The notes below the pieces were generated by a model. The model was given only the letters and a program-made list of their open reading frames with translations. It made no database searches and was not told the origin of the DNA. Shown here piece after piece: positions 54,566-62,111 of a stretch of 64,000 bases of DNA (within the stretch, counting starts at the first letter, position 1; every line of letters begins with the position of its first letter). Made by a program: the position numbers and the translations under genes. Origin of the DNA: Pedobacter soli (GTDB taxonomy: Bacteria; Bacteroidota; Bacteroidia; Sphingobacteriales; Sphingobacteriaceae); assembly GCF_900101435.1 (NCBI RefSeq), contig NZ_FMZH01000006.1, positions 64,902 through 128,901 of the forward strand, written 5' to 3'.

Positions 54566-54796
54566 TTAGTTACAGCCGCAGCCACCACCGCTTTTACCTC
54601 CGTTAGCGCCCGATGCCCCTTCGCGATACAATTGAAAACTCTGTTCAAACTTCTGCACCTTGCGCGCAGAAAGAATCATATCCGCATCTTTGATTTTGCT
54701 TTTCTGATAGGGTTTTACACTGCTGCAGGAGCTCATGGCTACTGAAATGACAGTTACCATGCCCAACAGCTGTAAAAATGTTCTGGAAATTTTCAT
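54566..54796 (-). CDS. DUF4266 small lipoprotein with Gly-rich CxC tail
   Basis: A 76-residue lipoprotein: signal MKISRTFLQLLGMVTVISVA followed by lipobox SSC (Cys24). The mature part is only about 50 residues, with a helix DADMILSARKVQKFEQSFQLYREG and then GASGANGGKSGGGCGCN at the very C-terminus (C73 and C75). This matches DUF4266. The SGA segment recalls the SGAT-type acceptor sites of ApbE flavin transferases, and an ApbE gene lies 3 bp upstream. It is a good candidate for a flavinylated or metal-binding redox peptide; this is inference. Confidence 0.82.
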   Translation of the reverse strand: MKISRTFLQLLGMVTVISVAMSSCSSVKPYQKSKIKDADMILSARKVQKFEQSFQLYREGASGANGGKSGGGCGCN

Positions 54797-54798
54797 AA

Positions 54799-55731
54799 CT
54801 ATATCACATTAATATTGTTTGAGGTAAAGAGCCTGTCATCATCGTCGATTACGATACAAGCCACTTGTTTAATCTGGTTGATGAGTTCGAGTCCAACCTT
54901 AACGCCCATAACCACAACCGGCGTTGCCAGTGCATCGGCCAGTTCTGCACTGGGGCAGATAATACTCACACTTTTTACCCCGCTTACCGGAAGCCCGGTT
55001 TTAGGATCAATGGTATGCGAGTAACGTTTGCCATCGATAGTGGCGAATTTTTCGTAGTTGCCGCTGGTTGCAATGGCCATATTACTGATATTTAAGGCTG
55101 AAAACGGCTTATTGGTTTGCGCCGGATCGGCAATACCCACGGTCCAGGAAGCGCCATTTTGCTGCGCGCCCCAGGTAATGAGATCGCCGGCAGCATTTAC
55201 AATGCCGCTTTTGATGCCATGTTCCTGCATAATGAGTTTCGCCCGGTCGGCAGCATAACCTTTTCCAATCCCTCCAAAACCTATGCGCATCCCTTTGTTT
55301 TTGAGCATCACGCTGGATGCGGCCTGATCGATCACCACATTGCGGTAGTTGATCAGCGCTACAGATGCCAGGGCTGTTTCGCGACTGGGTAAGCTGGTCA
55401 TATGCTGATCAAAGTTCCACAGGCGTTTATCAATAGAACCGTAACTGATATCGAAAGCACCATCTGTAATTTCAGAGATTTTTTGCGCCCGCTCAATAAG
55501 CCCAATCACTTCCTGGTCAACCCTGACTGGCGCTTCTCCCGCAGCGCGGTTGATCTGGCAAGTCTGGCTGGCTTCATTAAAAGTGGTTAACAGGCGTTCT
55601 ATCCTGCTCACTTCGGCAATAGCAGCATCAATGGCTTTATTGCCCTCGCTTTCACTTTCTGCAACGGCCGTAAACTCAAAACGGTTTCCCATCAGTTTTA
55701 ATACCCTGTTTATGGTCGGCTGTATGGTCAT
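54799..55731 (-). CDS. apbE: FAD:protein FMN transferase (ApbE)
   Basis: A 310-residue ApbE-family enzyme that moves FMN from FAD onto a Ser/Thr of a target protein. Family motifs are MGNRFEFTAVAESE, IGFGGIGKGYAADRA, IVNAAGDLITWG and YSHTIDPKTGLPVSGVKSVSIICPSAELADALATPVVVMG. Unlike many ApbE proteins, no signal peptide or lipobox precedes residue 10, and the short upstream gap (5 bp to the previous gene) leaves no room for one. It may therefore act in the cytoplasm. The DUF4266 lipoprotein encoded next is its likely target. Confidence 0.92.
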   Translation of the reverse strand: MTIQPTINRVLKLMGNRFEFTAVAESESEGNKAIDAAIAEVSRIERLLTTFNEASQTCQINRAAGEAPVRVDQEVIGLIERAQKISEITDGAFDISYGSIDKRLWNFDQHMTSLPSRETALASVALINYRNVVIDQAASSVMLKNKGMRIGFGGIGKGYAADRAKLIMQEHGIKSGIVNAAGDLITWGAQQNGASWTVGIADPAQTNKPFSALNISNMAIATSGNYEKFATIDGKRYSHTIDPKTGLPVSGVKSVSIICPSAELADALATPVVVMGVKVGLELINQIKQVACIVIDDDDRLFTSNNINVI

Positions 55732-55736
55732 ATACC

Positions 55737-56165
55737 CTATTTTTTCAATTGGTCAATTTCAGCAATAAAAGCTTCGGCACTTTCATCAGGAAATCCATCC
55801 CAGGCTTTTAACACCTTGCCATTTTCGTCAACCAGCACGGTATAAGGGAACTTTCCATCTTTATTGTAACGCTCAGCCAATGCTTCATTAAGCTTCACCT
55901 GTTCTTTAGGAAGCTGGTTTTTCTTCTGTCTCGGAAAATCTGCTCGTACCAGCAGTAAGCTAGCCGAAGCATAGCGTTCAAAGTTGTCGGATTCGAAGAT
56001 TTCTTTACGCAAACGAATACAAGGACCGCACCAGTCAGAACCTGAAAAATTAATGAGGATCTGTTTATGGCTTAATTTAGCCTCTTTTTGTGCCTGTGAA
56101 AAATCGCCCATCCAATTGAGTGTACCTACGAAATACACGAATAGGGAAATCAATAGTAGTTTCAT
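55737..56165 (-). CDS. Thioredoxin-like protein with WCGPC motif
   Basis: A 142-residue exported thioredoxin-fold protein (signal-like N-terminus MKLLLISLFVYFVGTLNW). The redox motif WCGPC (C46, C49) is preceded by ILINFSGSD, as in DsbD-gamma-type or thioredoxin-7-like domains. The end (YTVLVDENGKVLKAWDGFPDESAEAFIAEIDQLKK) completes the fold. It probably handles cysteines of periplasmic partners such as the CxC tail of the DUF4266 lipoprotein or maturation of the Rieske protein (inference). It is second in the five-gene operon. Confidence 0.9.
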   Translation of the reverse strand: MKLLLISLFVYFVGTLNWMGDFSQAQKEAKLSHKQILINFSGSDWCGPCIRLRKEIFESDNFERYASASLLLVRADFPRQKKNQLPKEQVKLNEALAERYNKDGKFPYTVLVDENGKVLKAWDGFPDESAEAFIAEIDQLKK

Positions 56166-56168
56166 AAT

Positions 56169-56594
56169 TTAAGAATAAATCCTGAGTGAAGTACCTGTTA
56201 ACTGGGTATGATATGCTGTTAAAGATCGGGTTGCCGGCCCGTTGGTTACTGCGCCGCTTTCGGCAAAGGTTGAACCATGGTTGGCGCAATAAAACCTGCT
56301 GTTTGCAGACTGGTAGCTAAGCGTATAACTTTCGTGTGTGCACGATCGTTGTACAGCGATATAATTCCCGGTCATTGTTCTGGCTACAATAAGGCCGTTT
56401 ATAGCTAAGGAACCTCCGTTATTAAGTAGTGCAGCATTGGTGGCCAGGCTTAAATCAAGCGTAAAATCTATTCCCGTAGGTCCTGTGGTATCGGCATCAT
56501 TGCTTCCATCACTTTTCTTACAGCCCATGCAGTTTATCAGCGCAAAGGCTGCCGCACTCATGCCCATACTGTTTAAAAATTCCTTTCTGTCCAT
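56169..56594 (-). CDS. Rieske (2Fe-2S) protein, exported
   Basis: A 141-residue Rieske protein. The cluster ligands are visible as CTH (C85, H87) and CANH (C103, H106), with NHGSTF after the second pair. The N-terminus has a hydrophobic region ending in NCMGCKKSDGS, a likely lipobox (Cys22 or Cys25), so it is probably a periplasmic lipoprotein. It is the first gene of the redox operon and could pass electrons to or from the flavin-type partner. The 326 bp upstream (56595-56920) must hold the operon promoter; nothing else was seen there. Confidence 0.9.
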   Translation of the reverse strand: MDRKEFLNSMGMSAAAFALINCMGCKKSDGSNDADTTGPTGIDFTLDLSLATNAALLNNGGSLAINGLIVARTMTGNYIAVQRSCTHESYTLSYQSANSRFYCANHGSTFAESGAVTNGPATRSLTAYHTQLTGTSLRIYS

Positions 56595-56920
56595 AATTCT
56601 TTTTATAGTTAAAATAAACAGTGCGTTACACGATTTGCCAGATGTACCGATAGATGGTTATTTAGTATCGATGGATCCGGGAAAAATTGGTAAATTCCAG
56701 CTGATAAAAAGATTCCTGATTTCCGGTAGTTCAGGCTTTGGTGCCCGATACTTAAAACAATAATACCCCTTTGTAACAAAACTATAACTGAAATCTGAAG
56801 GAATTCTGAAGATTTACCTCGAAAACTGTTAAGATATGTTAATGCCGGAGCGTTAACTGATTTCCTGATTGGCATTACTGCTTACTGGAATACTGCATTC
56901 CCATATCACCTTATAGTTCA

Positions 56921-57600
56921 TCCAGACCTCCGACTTTTTTAACCGCAAAGCACATAGAGGAAAAAGCCGCAGAAGGCATAGAGCCGGTGTTTAATTCCAT
57001 CATTCCTCCTCGCGAACCTCCGATTCCAAACTCCCAACTCGCTCAACCACCTAGACACCCAAGCTTTTTGCTTTGGTCTTTTTGCTTTAAGCTTTCTCAC
57101 CACCTCAGACACCTAAGCATACCTAAGTAGTGGCTGATAGGTTAAGCACCCAAACTTCGGACTCCTGACCTCAGACCTCCGACTTTTTAACCGCAAAGCA
57201 CATAGAGGAAAAAGACGCAGAAGGCATAGAGCCGGGTGTTTAATTCCATCATTCCTCCTCGCGAAGCTCCGACTCCAAACTCCAAACTCGCTCAACCACC
57301 TCAGACACCTAAGCACACCTAAGCAGCGAACGATAGATTAAGCACCCAAACTTCGGACTCCTGACCTCCGACCTCCGACTTTTTACCACAAAGCACACAA
57401 AGGAAAAAGACGCAGAGGGCACAGAGTTGGGTGTTTCATGCTATCGACTATTTTACATCTTCCATCATTCCTCCTCGCGAACCTCCGACTCCAAACTCAC
57501 AACTCCAAACTCGCTCAACCACCTCGGACACCTAAGCACACCTAAGCAGCGAACGATAGATTAAGCACCCAGACTTCGGACTCCTGACTTCCGACTTCGG
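56921..57600. repeat. Direct repeats of the ~220-bp family (3 copies)
   Basis: Three degenerate copies, aligned at CCTCCGACTTTTTAACC-type starts near 56925, 57175 and 57373. Each has CCGCAAAGCACATAGAGG or CACAAAGCACACAAAGG, then TCCATCATTCCTCCTCGCGA and CACCTCAGACACCTAAGCA blocks. The first copy carries an insertion with CTTTTTGCTTTGGTC. The family is the same as at 52720-53235, in the same orientation. No gene is supported here. Confidence 0.85.
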
Positions 57601-57610
57601 ACTTTCCAAA

Positions 57611-58118
57611 CGCCAATGATCCTCGTTCCGAACCCCGACGACCCTGTTCCGAACCCCAACGACGCGGTTCAGAACCCCGGCGACCCTGTTCCGAACCCCG
57701 GCGACCCTGTTCAGAACCCCGGCGGCACCGTTCCGAACCCCGGCGACGCTGTTCCGAACCCCGATGACTCCGTTCCGAACGCCAATAGACCCCGTTCCGA
57801 ACACCAACGACCTCGTTCTGAACCCCGACGACCCCGTTCCGAACCCCGGCGACCCTGTTCCGAACCCCGGCGACGCTGTTCCGAACCCCGATGACTCCGT
57901 TCCGAACGCCAATAGTCCTCGTTCGGAACCCCGACGACTCCGTTGCGAACCCCGGCGACGCTGTTCCGAACCCCGATGACTCCGTTCCGAACACCAATGA
58001 TCCTCGTTCCGAACCCCGGCGATCCTGTTCCGAACCCCGGCGACCTCGTTCAGAACCCCGGCGACGCCGTTCCGAACCCCGACGACCCCGTTCCGAACCC
58101 CAGCGATCTTGTTCAGAG
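57611..58118. repeat. 21-bp GC-rich minisatellite, about 24 units
   Basis: A tandem array of a 21-bp unit, GTTCCGAACCCCGGCGACCCT and variants, with a few 22-bp units (for example around 57773-57795 and 57900-57921) that shift the frame. GC content is far above the rest of the window. The unit has no stop codon in most frames of either strand, so long open frames (VPNPGDP-type on plus, GSERGRR / FGTESSG / GVRNGV on minus) appear. None has a credible start, signal or domain. It directly follows the 220-bp repeat array. Confidence 0.92.
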
Positions 58119-58159
58119 GTGCCTTTTTGCACCGCTCCAGAATTATATTATCTCCATTA

Positions 58160-58280
58160 TCATCCCCCAGCCCTCTTCAAAGGGGGAAAGATCTGCTTTA
58201 AAAAGGGGGCTGACCGAAATCAGAATGGCAATTTACCCCATAGAAAATCCCGTCCCCCTTTGAAGGGGGTTGGGGGATGA
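58160..58280. repeat. TCATCCCCCA inverted-repeat element
   Basis: A 121-bp element with terminal inverted repeats of about 28 bp (58160-58187 and 58253-58280), starting TCATCCCCCAGCCCTCTTCA and ending GAAGGGGGTTGGGGGATGA, with three mismatches. It is a type of small palindromic repeat I recall as frequent in Bacteroidota. It has no open frame of its own. Confidence 0.85.
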
Positions 58281-58315
58281 CTTTTAATAGCTGTGATATT
58301 GCCTTTTAACGCAAA

Positions 58316-58339
58316 CGGGGCACCGATTTGGTGCCCCGA
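58316..58339 (-). terminator. Terminator hairpin after the 58383 gene
   Basis: CGGGGCACC and GGTGCCCCG form a perfect 9-bp GC-rich stem with a 6-nt loop, about 45 bp beyond the stop of the minus-strand gene ending at 58383. Confidence 0.75.
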
Positions 58340-58382
58340 GGTAATTAATAGATGCTAAAAGTAATTTAATCAAATTTCCGGC

Positions 58383-58862
58383 TTATTCGCCAGGCTCAAT
58401 CTTTCTGCCACGACTAGGAAAGCGTTGTTTCAAATCATCGTACATGGTTTGTACACCCGGCATATTGGAGCGGCTTGCGCCTTTAATAGAATGGTAAATT
58501 ACCAGGGCTGCTTCGTAAGCTTCGCCACCTGCCACCATGCCGGTATCTTCTATGGCACGCAATAGCGTACTTACCAGCTGAGAAACACTATTCAAATCGG
58601 CAGCCAGTTTATTGTCTCGTTTCGCTTCATTTAAATCGATATAAACTGGTACCAATGCCGGGTTTTGCGTTGCATACTCGAGTGTTTTGCTTACAAAGGC
58701 CACCGTTTTATCGCTCGCTTTGAGGTTCCACCTTCTTTCGTCGGCGGTTAAATTGATGGTTAAAATGGGGTCCAACAGCGTTTTTAATTGTTGAAATGCA
58801 GCGCCAATGGCTGCTAATTGGTCTGGGGTGATTTCAGCTGAAATCCTGTTGCTTAAACTCAT
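58383..58862 (-). CDS. Hypothetical protein, 159 aa
   Basis: A 159-residue soluble, helix-rich protein (MSLSNRISAEITPDQLAAIGAAFQQLKTLLDPILTINLTADERRW...). It contains a central LEYATQNPALVPVYIDLNEAKRDNKLAADLNSVSQLVSTLLRAIEDTGMVAGGEAYEAALVIYHSIKGASR and a basic tail. No signal peptide or membrane segment. I know similar hypothetical proteins from Bacteroidota but no function. It stands alone with its own terminator; the ATG at 58862 has an A/T-rich leader. Confidence 0.75.
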   Translation of the reverse strand: MSLSNRISAEITPDQLAAIGAAFQQLKTLLDPILTINLTADERRWNLKASDKTVAFVSKTLEYATQNPALVPVYIDLNEAKRDNKLAADLNSVSQLVSTLLRAIEDTGMVAGGEAYEAALVIYHSIKGASRSNMPGVQTMYDDLKQRFPSRGRKIEPGE

Positions 58863-59412
58863 AGTAGATGGTTTTTTAGCGTTAAAAATTAATTATCAAA
58901 TCCTTTTTAAGCACATAAACCACAGAAATTACCCATCCAGGCATTCCATTAGCCTTATGCTTATTTTAAATAAAAATGTGGGATATGAAACCATTTAGCC
59001 GTTGGAAGGCTAGCGAGGTAATGGTTTAATTTTAGGGTGATTATGAATTAAATATAGATAAAATAATAACAAAAAGAATATACTTTGAGATATTTATCAA
59101 ATTTGGTTTGTAGGTAATGCGAAAGCGGATATTCTTGACTTGTTGGCAAACTAGAGGTTATAGATAAAACGGCGGGGATTACAAATCCCGACCAACGAGT
59201 GATGTTATTTTAATGCATACATTGAGGTGTATTTCAACTAAAATGTTTATTACCTGTTTTTAATGAAAACCGTTGATGAAACAGCTTAAATACAAGCTTT
59301 CTTACAAAGAATATTCCTGAAATTTTGCATCTTTAGCACGTAGATTAACCAGTAAATCTATCAGGAATCGCCGAAAACTGCATTTTGAAAGAGTAGGCAG
59401 CAAACGTTTTCA
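58863..59412. other. 550-bp intergenic region without recognised gene
   Basis: AT-rich spacer between two divergent genes. The only structures seen are small hairpins, such as GGGATTACAAATCCC at about 59175. It should contain the promoters of both neighbours, but no motif was placed with confidence. Confidence 0.5.
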
Positions 59413-59955
59413 ATGAAAAAATTATTTATGGGGTCAATCGCCCTGGCTACGCTATCTTTATCTATCCTCCTGTTTCAAATTAGTTGTAAGAAAGAAGTAA
59501 ATGCCCAAAACACTGGCAGCTATGTTTTACCAGCAGCAACAACCTCCACTTTGGGAGGAGTCATTGTTGGAAGCGGCCTAAGTATCAGTCCAAACGGAAC
59601 ACTTACCGCAAATGCAAGTACCGCTCAGTTAAACAAATTAGTTTACTCGAAAATAACCTTTGATTCTGGAGGAACTTATAAAGGTGCTGAAATATGGACT
59701 GCTAATTATGATGGTACTGCACAAACAAAAATAAATGTTGCCTTACCTTCTGGCATTGTTTTCTCCGAAAACCCATCGCCTAAACTTTCTCCAAATGGTA
59801 CCAAAGTTTTCTTTACCGCAGGTCCCGCATCAACTTATAATCCAACAATGACGACAATTGAAAGCCTATATTCATGCAATATAGACGGCAGTGGTGCTGT
59901 TAAGATTATTGAAGGTACAACAATAAGCCGAATTGGAGATCACATGGCATACTAA
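59413..59955 (+). CDS. TolB-like (PD40) lipoprotein, possibly truncated
   Basis: A 180-residue lipoprotein (MKKLFMGSIALATLSLSILLFQISCKKE, Cys about 25). A short Ser/Thr-rich linker is followed by WD40-like PD40 blades: AEIWTANYDGTAQTKINV, PSPKLSPNGTKVFFTAG and SLYSCNIDGSGAVKII. Proteins of this type usually have four or more blades, and here the frame stops abruptly after about two (RIGDHMAY). It may be a C-terminally truncated gene, although no continuation was seen in other frames before the terminator at 60045. Confidence 0.6.
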   Translation: MKKLFMGSIALATLSLSILLFQISCKKEVNAQNTGSYVLPAATTSTLGGVIVGSGLSISPNGTLTANASTAQLNKLVYSKITFDSGGTYKGAEIWTANYDGTAQTKINVALPSGIVFSENPSPKLSPNGTKVFFTAGPASTYNPTMTTIESLYSCNIDGSGAVKIIEGTTISRIGDHMAY

Positions 59956-60044
59956 ATGGCTATTATTAATCAGCAAATAAAAAATCAGATATTATCCATT
60001 CAATTGGTAAAAAACTGCTAATGTAGATTTTATTTAAAAAGTAT

Positions 60045-60079
60045 AAAAAAATGAGCGCTCCTGGTAACGCTCATTTTTT
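60045..60079 (+). terminator. Rho-independent terminator
   Basis: AAAATGAGCG and CGCTCATTTT arms with a 10-nt loop, flanked by A and T runs, about 90 bp after the TolB-like lipoprotein gene. Confidence 0.88.
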
Positions 60080-60137
60080 ATTTACAGTTTATTTTTAGAT
60101 AACTATTCCCACTGCTGGCACACACGGCACGCGTACG

Positions 60138-60251
60138 CTAGGTAACACCGTCTTTTTCATCCTGATGAATGCGAAACCCTTTTTTAAAAATCTGTTTTAA
60201 ATCCCTAATATTTTCTTTGATTAAATAAATTGTTGGTTTTATAGCCGTCAT
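60138..60251 (-). CDS. Possible 37-aa protein
   Basis: A short frame on the minus strand encoding MTAIKPTIYLIKENIRDLKQ... and ending in DEKDGVT. It starts 18 bp after the stop of the 117-residue gene at 60270 and has AAGAAAAGGT before the ATG. Composition looks protein-like (amphipathic, charged), so it may be a small second gene of the pair or the remnant of a longer one. Evidence is weak. Confidence 0.25.
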   Translation of the reverse strand: MTAIKPTIYLIKENIRDLKQIFKKGFRIHQDEKDGVT

Positions 60252-60269
60252 ACCTTTTCTTTTAATTTC

Positions 60270-60623
60270 CTAATAACCATTAAACTCAACTATGAAATCC
60301 TCAAGTTTAGTTTTCATCAGTGCCCTTAATTTGTCTGGAATGATCAATATATGTTCATCATTTAATTGGCAGGATTGTGTTTGTGGTATATCATTGTCAT
60401 CAATAAAATCATATTTTAGAATTAACAGATTTTGTGAATAAAATTTAACATGCAGTAAATGATCATTTGAGGCATATATATCATTACTGATTAAAGTATG
60501 CAAACCATCTTCATCCCTTCCACAACCTATTTGAATTTCATCTTCTAAAAGATATAAAACAAATTGTTCCAATAACATTTGAATCTGATGATCATTGAAT
60601 TGATTAGCTATATTCTGCAGCAT
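60270..60623 (-). CDS. Hypothetical protein, 117 aa
   Basis: A 117-residue acidic cytoplasmic protein (MLQNIANQFNDHQIQMLLEQFVLYLLEDEIQIGCGRDEDGLHTLISNDIYASND...). Alternating hydrophobic stretches (HLLHVKFYSQNLLILKYDFID, HILIIPDKLRALMKTKL) suggest an alpha/beta fold. No family was recognised. It could be an immunity-type or adaptor protein, but nothing in the sequence proves that. Confidence 0.6.
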   Translation of the reverse strand: MLQNIANQFNDHQIQMLLEQFVLYLLEDEIQIGCGRDEDGLHTLISNDIYASNDHLLHVKFYSQNLLILKYDFIDDNDIPQTQSCQLNDEHILIIPDKLRALMKTKLEDFIVEFNGY

Positions 60624-60695
60624 ATCTTAAGTTTTTAGCCAAGGTTTATTTTTTTTGATTAGTGTTTATTTGTCTGTTGAGTAAACGACATTCAA

Positions 60696-61031
60696 TCACT
60701 TTCCATGTTGCCAGCAATAGCCGCTTCCATTTCCGTTCCGCTTACACCTACTCCCCTTTTTTGTAAGTGCTTTGCATTGGCCTATATAATTCGCAGCTTT
60801 TTTGGTTGTGGCTTTAACTGTACTACGAAAAGCGTTGATTGTAATATTAGTTTTGGTTGAACACACCCCACAGCTCCCTCCTGCTCCACAGTGTTTGCAC
60901 CGGCTACAATTTGAACAGGCATAACATGGGTTATTGCCATAGCAGGTAGCCACTGGTGGTTTTGTTTTAAATTTTGTAGGTGTAAAGTTAAACAGGCTTA
61001 AGCCAAATAAAAGGACGAGTAGCGTTTTCAA
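60696..61031 (-). CDS. Secreted cysteine-rich protein with a CCCH-type C-terminal motif
   Basis: A 111-residue exported protein (signal MKTLLVLLFGLSLFNF...). The mature part begins with eight cysteines in 28 residues (C30, 36, 39, 42, 45, 48, 54, 57), mostly spaced CxxC: CYACSNCSRCKHCGAGGSCG. A basic linker follows, and the C-terminal QCKALTKKGSRCKRN...YCWQH has three Cys and a His (C86, C96, C106, H109). The C-terminal part matches what I recall of DUF5763-type motifs (CxAxTKKGxxCKR...YCWQH), a probable zinc or structural knot. Role unknown. Confidence 0.72.
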   Translation of the reverse strand: MKTLLVLLFGLSLFNFTPTKFKTKPPVATCYGNNPCYACSNCSRCKHCGAGGSCGVCSTKTNITINAFRSTVKATTKKAANYIGQCKALTKKGSRCKRNGNGSGYCWQHGK

Positions 61032-61434
61032 TAATGAGCGTTTTTGGATGAAGGCTTAAATTAAGGAAATTAGGATGGAATTCACAATACCCAGAAATGT
61101 GTAAGATTGAGAGTGTATCATGAAGGCTAATTTAGAGTATAAGAAGATATGAATTATACGGGAAACCAGAATTTAGAGAAACCACCTATAGTGAAAAGGT
61201 GTTCCCCTAGCCGTGTTCCCCCAGCTGTTCGTAGCGTTCCGCAGGAGTTCTACGGATAACTGAATAGAAAGGAGTCTTTGACTCCGTATTAACCGTATTA
61301 ATCATATTTTCCAGCGTAAAAATAAATAGCAGGTTTTCATCGCTACTTTTTTTGCTACGATTTTGATAAAGATGTACCATTCAGTTCCACAGTTCCCTCC
61401 ATAACATCTAAAAATAGTTACCTTTAAACACATC
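61032..61434. other. 400-bp intergenic region with a repeat fragment
   Basis: No gene is supported. Near 61225-61290 a fragment (GGAGTTCTACGGATAAC, GGAGTCTTTGACTCCG) resembles half of the core repeated at 19001-19840, including a GAGTC/GACTC palindrome. The rest is AT-rich spacer that should contain the promoters of the divergent neighbours. Confidence 0.5.
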
Positions 61435-61944
61435 ATGAAATTTAGAAATGCAACACCGGCTGATCTGGCGGCTATAATTGAGATGGAAAACAGCTGCTTC
61501 CCGCCAAATGAAGCCGCTTCTCCGGCATCATTTTCAGAAAGGCTCCGGGTTTTTCCGCAACACTTCTGGCTTTTAATGCTTGATGACGAAATGGTAGGTT
61601 TTATCAACGGCATGGTGAGCAACAACAGCACCATTATAGATGAAATGTTTCAAAACGCCAACCTGCATGATGAAGCGGGCAAGTGGCAAGCTGTTTTCGG
61701 CCTGGCTGTATCTCCCGCACACCGTAAACGCGGTTATGCCGGGCAGTTAATCAAACACCTCATTGATAAAGCAAAGGAACAGGGTCGCCTGGGCATTACG
61801 CTTACCTGCAAAGCCTATTTAGTTGGCTACTATCAGCAATTTGGGTTCGCAGATCTGGGGATCTCTTCCTCGGTACATGGCGGGGAAGTATGGCACGATA
61901 TGACCTTAACTTTTAACACCCTTGCGGGTAAAAACCCATTGTAA
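61435..61944 (+). CDS. GNAT family N-acetyltransferase
   Basis: A 169-residue GNAT-fold acyltransferase. The acetyl-CoA-binding motif A is VFGLAVSPAHRKRGYAGQLIKHLI (RKRGYA pyrophosphate loop), the N-terminal MKFRNATPADLAAIIEMENSCFPPNEAASPASF is typical, and YYQQFGFADLG marks the C-terminal strand. The layout recalls AANAT-like acetyltransferases acting on small amines. The substrate is unknown. Confidence 0.92.
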   Translation: MKFRNATPADLAAIIEMENSCFPPNEAASPASFSERLRVFPQHFWLLMLDDEMVGFINGMVSNNSTIIDEMFQNANLHDEAGKWQAVFGLAVSPAHRKRGYAGQLIKHLIDKAKEQGRLGITLTCKAYLVGYYQQFGFADLGISSSVHGGEVWHDMTLTFNTLAGKNPL

Positions 61945-62111
61945 CGATTATTTTATCTGCTGTTTATCGCTAAAAACATTAACCTGACAGGATATATCGA
62001 CTATCTGGCCGTATAACAATAAGTAATGGCAGATAAGCAATTGGAATTTTAACCGAAGATGCAGAGATTAGATATTTGTTTTGTATCCCAATCAAAAGGG
62101 ACTGGCAGCAA

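Noticed and set aside
53339..56594. Prophage or integrated plasmid
   Set aside because: The flanking direct repeats suggested mobility, but no integrase, transposase or replication gene is present; only the repeat observation is kept.
57611..58118. CRISPR array
   Set aside because: Units of 21 bp are directly adjacent with no unique spacers, and no cas gene is present.
57542..58132. 196-codon minus-strand repeat protein (GSERGRR...)
   Set aside because: It crosses three different reading phases of the minisatellite because 22-bp units shift it; there is no signal peptide or consistent heptad, and no sensible start context.
61302..61634. 110-codon minus-strand frame overlapping the GNAT gene
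   Set aside because: Most of it is antisense to the conserved acetyltransferase N-terminus; no family features.
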